Made by a program: the position numbers and the translations under genes
Assembly: GCF_001693775.2 (NCBI RefSeq)
Contig: NZ_MBEW02000019.1
Coordinates: 1-39,730, forward strand
Reading direction: 5' to 3'
DNA from: Criibacterium bergeronii
GTDB lineage: Bacteria > Bacillota > Clostridia > Peptostreptococcales > Filifactoraceae
Length of the DNA stretch: 39,730 bases
Part shown: piece by piece, positions 8,315 through 17,331 of the stretch
How the letters are laid out: each line of letters begins with the position of its first letter
How positions within the stretch are numbered: position 1 is the first letter of the stretch
Notes under the pieces: model-generated
What the model saw: only the letters and a program-made list of their open reading frames with translations
The model's database searches: none
What the model was told of the DNA's origin: nothing

Positions 8315-8733
8315 TGTTAAATGAGTTTGAAAAATCTGATATAAATGCTTTATCAGCACTTTCGCTTGCATATATAGGAGATGCAGTATGGGAAATATAT
8401 GCTAGGCAGCATATCTTGTATATCAGTAAAACCGCAAAGGTAAATAAATTGCATAAGCTCACTACAAATCTTGTAAAGGCACATTCGCAGTTTGTGTTTG
8501 TACAAAAATTAAAAGACGAAAGCATAATTGATGATGAGCTATGGCAGGTAGTCTTGAGAGGTAGAAACTCCAGCTACAACGCACCTAAAAATGCAGACGT
8601 GCAGGAATACAACTATGCCACCGGTTTTGAAAGTCTTATAGGATTTTTATACCTTGAGAAAAGGTTTGAAAAAATAGACGAAATTGCAAGATTTTGTTTA
8701 AAAAATGCAGATAAGTTTTTAAATGACAATTAA
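8314..8733 (+). CDS. mrnC: Mini-ribonuclease III
   Basis: MrnC is an RNase III catalytic domain without the double-stranded-RNA-binding domain; in Bacillus subtilis it matures 23S rRNA. At 139 residues it matches that size. The signature LAYIGDAVWEIYAR holds the catalytic Asp, and the helix VVLRGRNSSYNAP...YATGFESLIGFLYLE carries the second acidic set (E in FESLIG). I chose ATG 8314, which overlaps the cysS stop and gives an N terminus like known MrnC; ATG 8299 is an alternative that adds five residues. It probably works as a homodimer. Confidence 0.93.
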   Translation: MLNEFEKSDINALSALSLAYIGDAVWEIYARQHILYISKTAKVNKLHKLTTNLVKAHSQFVFVQKLKDESIIDDELWQVVLRGRNSSYNAPKNADVQEYNYATGFESLIGFLYLEKRFEKIDEIARFCLKNADKFLNDN

Positions 8734-8767
8734 AAAATAGTGTATAACTATGAAAAGAGGTACATCA

Positions 8768-9280
8768 ATGAAGTTACTAATAGTAGTAGATATGCAAAAT
8801 GATTTTATAGATGGAGCACTAGGTACAAAAGAGGCACAGGCAATAGTGCCCTTAGTGGCTGAAAAAATAAAAAGCTTTGAGGGCAAAGTAGTATTTACAC
8901 AAGATACACACTACAACGATTATCTTGAAACAAGCGAGGGCAAAAATCTCCCTATAGAGCATTGCATAGACGGTACATTTGGGCATAAAATTTCAGACCG
9001 ATTAGACACTGCTAATGCACTTGTATTAAAAAAGAACACATTTGGTTCATATCAACTGATTGACTACTTAAAAGAAGTAAATCATACAGATAAAATTACA
9101 GACATCACACTAGTTGGGCTTTGCACTGATATATGTGTAATATCAAATGCACTTACTATCAAGACATTTTTTCCGGAGGTAAATATCACAGTGGACTCAG
9201 CTTGTTGTGCAGGAGTGACACCTAAGCAACATCAAATAGCCTTAGAGGCTATGAAACCATGCCAAATAAATATTGTTTAG
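8768..9280 (+). CDS. Cysteine hydrolase, isochorismatase/nicotinamidase family
   Basis: A 170-residue cytosolic hydrolase of the isochorismatase-like fold. The catalytic triad is D8 (VVDMQNDF), a Lys at 88-89 (VLKKNTFGSY) and C123 (GLCTDICV). The segment DTHYNDYLETSEGKNLPIEHC corresponds to the metal-binding region of nicotinamidases but keeps only some of its usual His residues, so the substrate could be nicotinamide or another amide. The start at ATG 8768 is preferred because AAAGAGG precedes it; an upstream in-frame ATG at 8750 has no site. It follows mrnC by 34 bases and is probably in the same transcript. Confidence 0.83.
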   Translation: MKLLIVVDMQNDFIDGALGTKEAQAIVPLVAEKIKSFEGKVVFTQDTHYNDYLETSEGKNLPIEHCIDGTFGHKISDRLDTANALVLKKNTFGSYQLIDYLKEVNHTDKITDITLVGLCTDICVISNALTIKTFFPEVNITVDSACCAGVTPKQHQIALEAMKPCQINIV

Positions 9281-9311
9281 TTACAAGGCAGTAAAATTTC
9301 AGGAGATATAA

Positions 9312-10565
9312 ATGATAATTAACACAGAAAAAATTTCAAAAAATGTTACAGTTACCCATATACCTGATGACAAATTTAAAGCAGGATATATCAGCGTTTA
9401 TTTTGCATCGCCAAGGACAAGGCAAAGTGTAAGCAATAATGTATTGTTATCAAGAGTTATGACCACAGCTTGCCAAAAATTTGATACTCCGTTAAAGCTA
9501 GACAAGGAGTTAGAAAATCTATATGATGCAGAACTATTTCCAATATCTGAGCCTATGGGACAGTATCATATAATGGGCTTTAGGATAAAAATCGTCCAAG
9601 AGGATTATATATCTGAAAATATAACTGACAAAGCCTTAGATTTACTAGGGGAAATAATTTCACACCCATTAGTTGAGCAAGATGGATTTAACGAAAAATA
9701 TTTCAAGCTTGAAAAAAATAGACTATTACAAATAATTGCATCGGATATAAATGACAAAGTATCCTATTCTAGGATAAGAGCAAACGAACTGATGTTTGCG
9801 GGCTCTGCTCAAGGCATAAGAGCAAGTGGCTACAAAGAAGAAGTGGAAAAAATCACACCAAAAGCCTTGTATGAATACTACAAAAAATTAATAAATAGCA
9901 GTAAAATCAATATAAGCTTTGCAGGTAAATTTGACATAGATAATGCTGGAAAAAAGATAGAGCAAATAATAAACCACGAGCCACAAGTCGAAAAAGTAAA
10001 AGAAATTGAAATTATAAAACAAAAACCTCTTGAGCAGTTCGTAGAGAAAATGGACGTAACTCAAGCCAAAATGGTTATGTACTACACCCTTGGCATATCC
10101 GACCAAGACGAGGACTACTATCCATTTATCGTGTGCAACAGCGTATTTGGCGGAGGAGCACATTCTAAGCTGTTTATGAATGTCAGAGAAAAACATTCCA
10201 TTTGTTACAGCATAATTTCTTCCATACAAAAATTTACCGGCACAATGTCAGTGTATTCGGCAATAGAGCCTAAGAATTATGAAAAAGCAGTGGAGCTTAT
10301 CGGTGAGCAAATGCAAGACATGAAAGACGGCAAAATCACACAAGAGGAGCTAAACTCTGCTAAAAAAAGTTATATTACCGCTCTAAACACTTTGAAAGAC
10401 AGATTATCGGATATGTCGGACTTTTTTTACAGACAAAGCTTTACAAAATCTCCAAAGACTATAGACGAGATTATAGAGCTTATAGACAAGGTTACAATAT
10501 CTGATATAATAAAAGTAGCTAATAAAGCTCAGCTTTGTTATAAATATCTTCTTACAAAAAATTAA
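9312..10565 (+). CDS. yfmF: M16-family protein YfmF (EF-P 5-aminopentanol modification associated)
   Basis: A 417-residue relative of M16 (insulinase/processing-peptidase) proteins. The N-terminal domain lacks the zinc motif HxxEH that its partner YfmH carries, so it is presumably the non-catalytic half of a heterodimer. Family-like stretches include ISVYFASPRTRQSVSNN, LENLYDAELFP and FGGGAHSKLFMNVREKHSICYSI. In Bacillus, YfmF and YfmH are linked to modification of elongation factor P, probably indirectly. Here the two are separated by a membrane-protein gene and priA. A clear AGGAGA site precedes the start. Confidence 0.85.
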   Translation: MIINTEKISKNVTVTHIPDDKFKAGYISVYFASPRTRQSVSNNVLLSRVMTTACQKFDTPLKLDKELENLYDAELFPISEPMGQYHIMGFRIKIVQEDYISENITDKALDLLGEIISHPLVEQDGFNEKYFKLEKNRLLQIIASDINDKVSYSRIRANELMFAGSAQGIRASGYKEEVEKITPKALYEYYKKLINSSKINISFAGKFDIDNAGKKIEQIINHEPQVEKVKEIEIIKQKPLEQFVEKMDVTQAKMVMYYTLGISDQDEDYYPFIVCNSVFGGGAHSKLFMNVREKHSICYSIISSIQKFTGTMSVYSAIEPKNYEKAVELIGEQMQDMKDGKITQEELNSAKKSYITALNTLKDRLSDMSDFFYRQSFTKSPKTIDEIIELIDKVTISDIIKVANKAQLCYKYLLTKN

Positions 10566-10586
10566 TTTAAAGATTGAGAGGAAATT

Positions 10587-11276
10587 ATGCCACAGTTTTT
10601 TAATTCAGAAAATGCCGATACCATTAAATTTATCTTACTACTGATTTTAAATGGTATAGCATATTACAGACTATTTAAATCGCCGGTCGGATTTATACCG
10701 ATACTTGGGCAGTATATGTTTATAGTAAAAATCGCCGACAGATATAACAGCCCGTATAGAAAAAAGTATATAGTCTTAGCAATAGCCTCATTTTTTTCGT
10801 TGTTATTGGGAATACTGATTATTTCGGCGGCACTATTTTCTATAGCAGTAACGGCAGGTGCTGGTGAGGGAGGTGCTACAATTCTTGCTATTGGTATATG
10901 GGGACTTATTACAATTGTTGTAATTTTAGGTATATCGGTAGCGTTAATATATTACACCTATAAAATTATTAAACCATTGGTGCAAGATGCACTTAACAAT
11001 GATGAAGTCACATTGATTACAATAATATTTGCAATATTTGCCTTTGTCTTTGATTTATTTGTAATATTCAAAGCCGATGACATAAACAATAACTTCAGAG
11101 GTAACGAGGAACATTTTGATGACAAATCAAACTATTATGACAACAGTGATGTAATAAACAGAGACGATATTTTTGGCGAGAATGACAATCATCAAAATAA
11201 TTCCGATGATGTAGTAGTAATCGATGAAAAAGACGTAGACACCTACGACCCATATAACACAAATAATAAATATTAA
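10587..11276 (+). CDS. Membrane protein with Asp/Asn-rich C-terminal tail (unknown function)
   Basis: A 229-residue protein with about four or five membrane segments in residues 15-165. These include a short FKSPVGFIPILGQYMFIVKIADRY stretch that recalls DUF5684-like membrane proteins. From about residue 165 the protein changes to a hydrophilic tail dominated by Asp and Asn (GNEEHFDDKSNYYDNSD, then ENDNHQNNSDD). The start has a GAGAGGA site, and the gene sits between yfmF and priA with gaps of 21 and 13 bases, so it is in the same operon. The family assignment is tentative and the role unknown; the acidic tail could bind cations or a basic protein partner. Confidence 0.75.
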   Translation: MPQFFNSENADTIKFILLLILNGIAYYRLFKSPVGFIPILGQYMFIVKIADRYNSPYRKKYIVLAIASFFSLLLGILIISAALFSIAVTAGAGEGGATILAIGIWGLITIVVILGISVALIYYTYKIIKPLVQDALNNDEVTLITIIFAIFAFVFDLFVIFKADDINNNFRGNEEHFDDKSNYYDNSDVINRDDIFGENDNHQNNSDDVVVIDEKDVDTYDPYNTNNKY

Positions 11277-11289
11277 AAAATAGAGAAAA

Positions 11290-13530
11290 ATGACGAAAAT
11301 ATATGATTTATCCTTAGACAATCGTTCAAGATATGTGGACAATTTATTTAGCTATAAAACAGAACAAACCTATAACATAGGGGACGTGGTACTAGTCCCT
11401 TTTGGTATGGCAAACAAAACGGTAGCAGGAGTAATTATAAGACAAAATACCTCATTACAACCAAGCAATAAAATAAAATCAATAATTTCAAAGCTGGACG
11501 ATGCACAAGACTTGACAGCGGCAGATGTTGATATAGCACAGTATATAAAAGACGAATATATGTGCTCCTACTATGATGCCATAAAACTTTTCATGCCCCC
11601 ATCAGGCTACAGCAAAAAAAGTGAAAATTTTGTTACAATAGTCGAGCTAAAAGATGCCATAGCGTTAAAACAACAAATTGCAGAAACAAGAAAAAATGCG
11701 AAAAATAAATTAATATTTTTTGAAAAACTTTTAGCAAGCGATGAAATAAATAAAGAAGATTTTGAACTAGAACAAGGCTTTAAAATTAAAGCTTATATAG
11801 ACGAGCTGGTAAAATTAGGTATAGTTGAGCTAAAAAAATTAGAAGTATTTGAAACAAGCTCTTGGGAAACAAAGCCACATAAAAAAATAATCCTAAATCA
11901 GGAACAAGAAAACGCCTTTGATACAATAATAGACGCTTATAACAATCATGACTTGACACCGGTAATGCTCCATGGAGTGACAGGCAGTGGCAAGACTGCT
12001 GTTTACATTGAAGTTGTCAAATATATTTTGTCAAAAGGCAAAACAACGTTGATACTTGTACCTGAAATATCTCTTACAATGCAGACAATTGATAGATTTA
12101 CCTCAAGCTTTGAAGAAGATATTGCTGTAATTCATAGTGGACTTACCAAAAGACAAAGATTTGACCAATGGATTAAAATAAAAAAAGGTGTATCAAAAAT
12201 CATAATTGGAGCAAGGTCGGCACTTTTTGCACCCATTGACAACCTAGGCGTAATTATAATAGACGAGTTCCACGATGGCTCATATAAATCAGAGCAGTCA
12301 CCGAAATATGATGCAATAGAGCTGGCTGAGTATATAGCAAAAGTAAAAAACTCCATGCTGATACTCAGCAGTGCAACTCCGAGTATAGCAAGCTACTATA
12401 AAGCAAAGCAGGGCATATATAAGTTAGCCACTATTAAAAATAGAGCAAATAATTTACCTATGCCCGATGTTGAAATAGTAGATATGCTAAAAGAGATAAA
12501 AACAGGCAACAGTTCAGATATCAGTAGGTCACTAAAAGAGCAAATGCAAATAGAGCTGGCAAAGGGTAACCAAGTATTACTTTTTATAAATAAAAGAGGC
12601 TACTCAAACAACCTTACCTGCGACAATTGCGGAGACGTTATAAAATGTCCAAACTGCGACATTACGCTGACTTATCACAAATACGATGAAACATTAAAAT
12701 GTCATTATTGCGGTCACACCCAAAGAGTTGTCCACACTTGCGAAAGCTGTCACGAGGGCAACTATATAATGATGAATACAGGAACACAGAAAATAGAAAT
12801 CGAAGTAAGGTCACTATTTCCAAAATCAAAAGTATTTAGATTGGATAAGGACACTGCGACAAACAAGGAGTCTCTTTATGAAATTTTAGAGTCTTTCAAA
12901 AATGAACCATCATCAATTTTAATCGGTACACAAATGATAGGAAAAGGACATGATTTTCCAAGTGTTACACTTGTCGGTGTGATTGACGCAGATAAAGGCA
13001 TGAACTCTCCTTCATATAACGCCTTAGAAAAAAGCTTCAACATCATAGAACAAGTGGCAGGACGCTCAGGCAGGGGAGAAGAAAGAGGTAAAGTAATAAT
13101 ACAAACTTACGCAAAAAACAATCCTATATTTGCCTATTTGTCACTTCACGATTACATAGCATTTTATAATGACGAGATACAAAAAAGACAGATATATTCC
13201 TATGAACCCTTTGGCAATATAATATCTGTTACAGTAATTTCTGAAAACGAGGACGAGGCAAGAAAATCTGCCAGCAGGATAAAGGATGCACTAATCTTTT
13301 ACAATACCAATAACCTAGACGGCAAGCTCAAGGTATACAACGCAGAGCCAGCACTGATTACAAAGATAGACAACAAGTACAGATACAAAATAATAATAAG
13401 AGCAGAAAATGAAATCCTGAAAAAAGCAAAAAAAATGATAGATTACACAGTAAGTGCGAAACGCAAAGTGGTGCTTACCTCAGATAACGTCAGCGTATCA
13501 ATAGACGTCAATCCTGAAAATATGGTATAA
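11290..13530 (+). CDS. priA: Primosomal protein N' (replication restart helicase)
   Basis: PriA binds stalled forks and D-loops, unwinds the lagging arm and starts replisome reloading. The 746-residue length is typical for Firmicutes. Visible parts are an N-terminal fork-binding domain, Walker A GVTGSGKT near residue 230, the helicase Asp-Glu box IIIDEFHDGSYK, an insertion with four zinc knuckles holding eight Cys (CDNC, CPNC, CHYC, CESC), and motif VI EQVAGRSGRGEERGKVIIQT. The Asp-Glu box reads DEFH where PriA proteins usually have DEEH; it is still a valid DExH box. The ribosome site is weak (TAGAGAAAA). It lies in one operon with yfmF and the preceding membrane-protein gene. Confidence 0.95.
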   Translation: MTKIYDLSLDNRSRYVDNLFSYKTEQTYNIGDVVLVPFGMANKTVAGVIIRQNTSLQPSNKIKSIISKLDDAQDLTAADVDIAQYIKDEYMCSYYDAIKLFMPPSGYSKKSENFVTIVELKDAIALKQQIAETRKNAKNKLIFFEKLLASDEINKEDFELEQGFKIKAYIDELVKLGIVELKKLEVFETSSWETKPHKKIILNQEQENAFDTIIDAYNNHDLTPVMLHGVTGSGKTAVYIEVVKYILSKGKTTLILVPEISLTMQTIDRFTSSFEEDIAVIHSGLTKRQRFDQWIKIKKGVSKIIIGARSALFAPIDNLGVIIIDEFHDGSYKSEQSPKYDAIELAEYIAKVKNSMLILSSATPSIASYYKAKQGIYKLATIKNRANNLPMPDVEIVDMLKEIKTGNSSDISRSLKEQMQIELAKGNQVLLFINKRGYSNNLTCDNCGDVIKCPNCDITLTYHKYDETLKCHYCGHTQRVVHTCESCHEGNYIMMNTGTQKIEIEVRSLFPKSKVFRLDKDTATNKESLYEILESFKNEPSSILIGTQMIGKGHDFPSVTLVGVIDADKGMNSPSYNALEKSFNIIEQVAGRSGRGEERGKVIIQTYAKNNPIFAYLSLHDYIAFYNDEIQKRQIYSYEPFGNIISVTVISENEDEARKSASRIKDALIFYNTNNLDGKLKVYNAEPALITKIDNKYRYKIIIRAENEILKKAKKMIDYTVSAKRKVVLTSDNVSVSIDVNPENMV

Positions 13531-13708
13531 TAAACAAGTAGATATTAATGAAAAACAAAATTAATGACGATATAAATAATTGACTTATTTTTAATAAAAA
13601 ATCATAGATTAAATATAAAATATAGTAAGCCTTGTTTGATTTTTGAAAATGATAAGCGAAGTATTGAATATTTAATATATAGAATATAAGATTTTGCAAG
13701 GAGAAAAA

Positions 13709-14998
13709 ATGTACATTAAAAATTCATGCCTAAAAGAGCAAATATATAAAGAAAAGCTCAAAAACAATATGGATATGTTTATCATGGACAAAAAAGGGTT
13801 TGAGAAAAAATATGCAGTGCTTGCAGTAAACTATGGCTCAAATGACCTTGAATATATAAACCCTCACACAGGCAAACATATGCTTTTGCACCATGGTATA
13901 GCACATTTTTTAGAGCATAAAATGTTTGAAATGCCTGACGGCTCAGACGCATTTACAGAGTTTTCAAAATACGGAGCAAACGCAAACGCCTTTACCAATT
14001 TCAATATGACAGCATATCTTTTTTCAGCCACAGACAATTTTGATGAGTGTCTAAAACATCTTATACACTTTGTGCAGACACCATATTTTACAGATAAAAA
14101 CGTAGAGAAGGAAAAAGGAATAATTGAGCAAGAAATAAAAATGTATGATGACGACCCATCATGGCAGTTGTTTTTCTCTTCCATATACGCAATGTATAAA
14201 GACCATCCCAATTCCATAGATATTGCAGGTACAAAAGCTACCATAGCCAAAATTACCAAAGAAGAGCTATATGATTGCTACAGCACCTTTTATTCACCAT
14301 CAAACATGGCACTGTTTGTGGTAGGTGACGTAGACGTAGAAAAAACAGCACAGCTGATAAAAGAAACAGTCAAAGACGACAATATGTTTGAGGGCAGAAT
14401 AAACAGGATAGGCATAAACGAGAGCGATGAGCTTAGACAAAAAATCATAACAAAAGATTTAGAAATAAATACACCGATGTTTTCGATTGCCTACAAGGAA
14501 AAGTCAAAAAGCATATTAGAAACAAAAAATTTACTAAAAAAGACAGTGCAGATGGATTTAATTTCAACACTTGCCTTTGGCACTACATCAGATTTAAACA
14601 ACTATCTTTACGAAAACGGCTACATCTATGGACAGCTAAATTCAGGCTCTACATTTAACAATGACTACGGCTATATGACCATTGACAGCGAAAGCGACAA
14701 CGTACAAAAAGTGGTTGAAATTGTCAATGAATATGTGGAGAAGATAAGAAAACAAGGCTTTACAAAAGCGGACTTCGATAGAATAAAAAAACAAAAACAA
14801 GGCGAATACATCAAGCTATATGACTACACATCTTCATTTGCAAACCTATATTTGTCAATGTATTTCCAAGGAGCTGACGCATTTTTCTATAATGATGAGC
14901 TACAAAAAATAGATTTAGACGAATTAAACCAGTTGGCTTACAACTTTTTAGATGAAAAAATGCAGGTGCTAAGCATAATTAATCCGATATCTAATTAA
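13709..14998 (+). CDS. yfmH: M16 zinc peptidase family protein YfmH (EF-P modification associated)
   Basis: A 429-residue M16 peptidase-like protein. The inverted zinc motif HFLEH lies in GIAHFLEHKMFEMPDGSDAF, with a downstream Glu set in EKGIIEQEIKMYDDDP, and the FSKYGANANAFTNFNMTAY block is typical of the family. It would pair with YfmF to make an active heterodimer, as other two-part M16 enzymes do. The start at ATG 13709 has AAGGAG at ideal spacing; the upstream in-frame start at 13694 has none. A 178-base gap after priA suggests it may have its own promoter. Confidence 0.88.
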   Translation: MYIKNSCLKEQIYKEKLKNNMDMFIMDKKGFEKKYAVLAVNYGSNDLEYINPHTGKHMLLHHGIAHFLEHKMFEMPDGSDAFTEFSKYGANANAFTNFNMTAYLFSATDNFDECLKHLIHFVQTPYFTDKNVEKEKGIIEQEIKMYDDDPSWQLFFSSIYAMYKDHPNSIDIAGTKATIAKITKEELYDCYSTFYSPSNMALFVVGDVDVEKTAQLIKETVKDDNMFEGRINRIGINESDELRQKIITKDLEINTPMFSIAYKEKSKSILETKNLLKKTVQMDLISTLAFGTTSDLNNYLYENGYIYGQLNSGSTFNNDYGYMTIDSESDNVQKVVEIVNEYVEKIRKQGFTKADFDRIKKQKQGEYIKLYDYTSSFANLYLSMYFQGADAFFYNDELQKIDLDELNQLAYNFLDEKMQVLSIINPISN

Positions 14999-15096
14999 AA
15001 AAATAAATTTTTATACAAATTACCTCAAAAGTAGTATATAATATCAATAACTAAATATGATTAATATATCTATAACCAAGAGCAAAGGAGTGGAGC

Positions 15097-16020
15097 ATGG
15101 CTAAGAATGATATTTTACTAGAAACCGGTACCGGAGAACTAGAGGTACTTAGATTTAGCGTAGGCAAAGGCGAGTACGCAATAAACGTAATTAAGATTAG
15201 AGAAATTTTAGACGTAGATAAGTTTTCTATAATCCCAAAATCTAACCCCGCAATCATAGGCATGACACTTGTAAGAGGAGAAGTTATACCACTAATTGAC
15301 ATGAAATTTGTCTTAGAAGGCATACATTCAGACACAACCAATATCAAGACATTACTATGCGAATTTAACAGCATAAAAGTCGCATTTGTAGTAGACCAAG
15401 TAAAAAGCATCAACAGAATTCCATGGAAAGATATCAAAAAACCTGAGGGCGTAGTAGAAAATATGGACACCCTAGTAATAGGAAACATTACATTTGGAAA
15501 TGAAATAGTAATGCTACTTGACTTCGAAAAAGTTGTTACAGACATCGAACCATCTACCGGAATAACCAAAGAAAGCATCCAATCAGTTGAAAAAAAAGAT
15601 AGAAGTAACATAAAAGTTGTTTTATCTGACGACTCAGCACTTATCCGAAAACTATTAAAAGACTCTCTTAATAATGCCGGCTTTGATAAACTTACATTTT
15701 TCAATGACGGACAAGAGGCTTGGAATTATTTGCAGGATATCGCAAAAAAAGATGGAGAAGACTTCACACAGGACGTGGACATACTTATCACAGACATCGA
15801 AATGCCACAAATGGACGGACATACATTGACAAGACTAATAAAGCAAGACAATATACTAAAAAATTTACCGGTAATAATATTCTCCTCACTTATCACAGAC
15901 ACACTAAGACACAAGGGGGAAAGTGTGCACGCAGATGCTCAAATGAGCAAGCCGGAAATAGTTAATCTGATAAACGTAGTAGACGAATTGATAGCCAAAA
16001 GAGATAAGAGCCTAGGATAA
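15097..16020 (+). CDS. cheV: Chemotaxis coupling protein CheV (CheW plus receiver domain)
   Basis: A 307-residue fusion. Residues about 14-155 are a CheW-like domain (VLRFSVGKGEYAINVIKIREIL), which couples chemoreceptors to CheA. Residues about 172-300 are a response-regulator receiver with an acidic pair D178/D179, a phosphoacceptor D233 in ILITDIEMPQMDG, a Ser in IFSS, and K285. CheV tunes receptor signalling, and its phosphorylation supports adaptation. No other chemotaxis or flagellar gene is near, so the rest of the pathway must lie elsewhere. An AAAGGAGTGG site precedes the ATG. The gene is probably monocistronic. Confidence 0.93.
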   Translation: MAKNDILLETGTGELEVLRFSVGKGEYAINVIKIREILDVDKFSIIPKSNPAIIGMTLVRGEVIPLIDMKFVLEGIHSDTTNIKTLLCEFNSIKVAFVVDQVKSINRIPWKDIKKPEGVVENMDTLVIGNITFGNEIVMLLDFEKVVTDIEPSTGITKESIQSVEKKDRSNIKVVLSDDSALIRKLLKDSLNNAGFDKLTFFNDGQEAWNYLQDIAKKDGEDFTQDVDILITDIEMPQMDGHTLTRLIKQDNILKNLPVIIFSSLITDTLRHKGESVHADAQMSKPEIVNLINVVDELIAKRDKSLG

Positions 16021-16132
16021 TAAATATATTTAAAAATATAAAAAGAAATTTGGTTCTATTTTTACTTTACAATTTCAAGTTTTGTTATATATGATATAGC
16101 TGGTATATTAATATAATAAATATGGGGATAAT

Positions 16133-16501
16133 ATGTACTCAAAAAGGCGCGGCTTTACACTTCTTGAAATAATCGCAGCAATAACCTTGATGCTGGTTAT
16201 AGTATCAGCGGCTATGCCTGTCTACAGCAATATAGTTGAGGGGCAAAAGCTAAAGACTGATAAAGTAACAGCTATGCAGATTTCTCAAATTGCTAAGACG
16301 TACATAATTGAAAATAAGAACACAGCTACACAAGACGAGATAACCGATTATGTTAAACAGGCATATGATGGAGAATTGCCAAAACCTGAGTCATCACCAA
16401 ACAGCGAATTTTCGATTGTTTATAATTCTGAAAACGCATCAGTAGATGTGAAAATTGGAGATAAAATTTTGGTTGATGACGGCAAACTAGTTAGCAAATA
16501 A
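16133..16501 (+). CDS. Type IV pilin-like / pseudopilin protein with prepilin cleavage motif
   Basis: A 122-residue protein with a short basic leader followed by the class III prepilin signal RRGFTLLEIIAAITLMLVIV. Cleavage by a prepilin peptidase is expected between G7 and F8, leaving N-methylated Phe and Glu at +5. One hydrophobic helix (about residues 8-28) is followed by a small soluble domain of mixed helix and strand. It would join a type IV pilus, competence or type II secretion-like filament in the membrane. No assembly ATPase, platform protein or peptidase gene adjoins it, so it is an orphan. GGGG just upstream of the ATG is the only ribosome-site candidate. Confidence 0.8.
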   Translation: MYSKRRGFTLLEIIAAITLMLVIVSAAMPVYSNIVEGQKLKTDKVTAMQISQIAKTYIIENKNTATQDEITDYVKQAYDGELPKPESSPNSEFSIVYNSENASVDVKIGDKILVDDGKLVSK

Positions 16502-16541
16502 TAAATAACAATTAAAATATTTAAATTAATCACAGCTTAAC

Positions 16542-16590
16542 AAATAAAATTCCCCCTGACATTAAATAGTCTTGGGGGAATTATTTATTA
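16542..16590 (+). terminator. Terminator after the pseudopilin gene
   Basis: The strong stem AATTCCCCC / GGGGGAATT, extended by A-T pairs and an inner GAC/GTC, is followed by an AT-rich tail (TTATTTATTA). It lies about 45 bases after the pseudopilin stop. Confidence 0.75.
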
Positions 16591-16669
16591 TGCAAGCTTT
16601 GTGCAAATCAAAAAATATGATATACAATAATCAAAATTATATTATAGGCTTTGTGTCAAAAATGTTTGA

Positions 16670-17065
16670 CTTTTTTACAAATCGGTTGGAGCATTTTTAA
16701 CTGATAATATTGACTCAAGATGGATTCTTTTACTTGTAATCAATATAATTTTGTTAATAGCTGGAACGTTTATAGATACTACAAGTGCAGTTGTTATATT
16801 TACTCCATTGTTCTTACCGTTATGTCAGACGTTTGGTATAGATTTAGTTCACTTTGGACTAGTAATGGCGGTTAATTTAACAATTGGCATGTGTACACCA
16901 CCTTTAGGGGTTTGCCTATTTGTAGCAGGCAGTACTGCAAAGATGTCATTAAAAGACCAAATGAAAGATTTATTACCTATGTTGACAGTTTTAATATTTA
17001 TATTAATTCTTATAACTTATATTCCTGACTTAGTGTTAATCCTTCCTAATTTATTTATTAAATAG
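16670..17065 (+). pseudogene. TRAP transporter large permease (DctM) remnant, C-terminal third
   Basis: An open stretch from 16670, just after a TGA at 16667-16669, to a stop at 17063-17065 encodes about 130 residues matching the end of DctM-type permeases. It includes LLLVINIILLIAGTFIDTTSAVVIFTP, GIDLVHFGLVMAVNLTIGMCTPPLGVCLFVAG and a final ITYIPDLVLILP segment. DctM is normally about 430 residues, so about 300 N-terminal residues are gone. The only possible starts are internal (TTG 16751) without a ribosome site. No DctQ or DctP gene is nearby. Three membrane helices remain and are unlikely to transport anything. It is flanked on both sides by terminators. Confidence 0.78.
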
Positions 17066-17071
17066 TGTACA

Positions 17072-17112
17072 AATAAAAACTCCCTATCACATTGATTGGG
17101 AGTTTTTATTTT
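17072..17112 (+). terminator. Terminator after the TRAP remnant
   Basis: A perfect 13-base stem (aataaaaactccc / gggagtttttatt) with a 13-base loop and T-rich 3' side, immediately after the DctM remnant. It also shields prfA from upstream transcription. Confidence 0.85.
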
Positions 17113-17331
17113 TGGGCATTATTTGGAGTTTGTAACCTATTTGTCTTACATTCTTGTTTTTACTTGTAAAAAACATTCATATTTGATAAAATGTAGAGGA
17201 TAAAAATTTATAATTAATATGGGTAACTATGGACAAATATTTAAATAATTTTTTGTAGCTAAATTGATAAATAAAATTTATTAATAGATGCTAATATAAT
17301 GAACAAATTTAATAAAGTATGAGGATAATAG

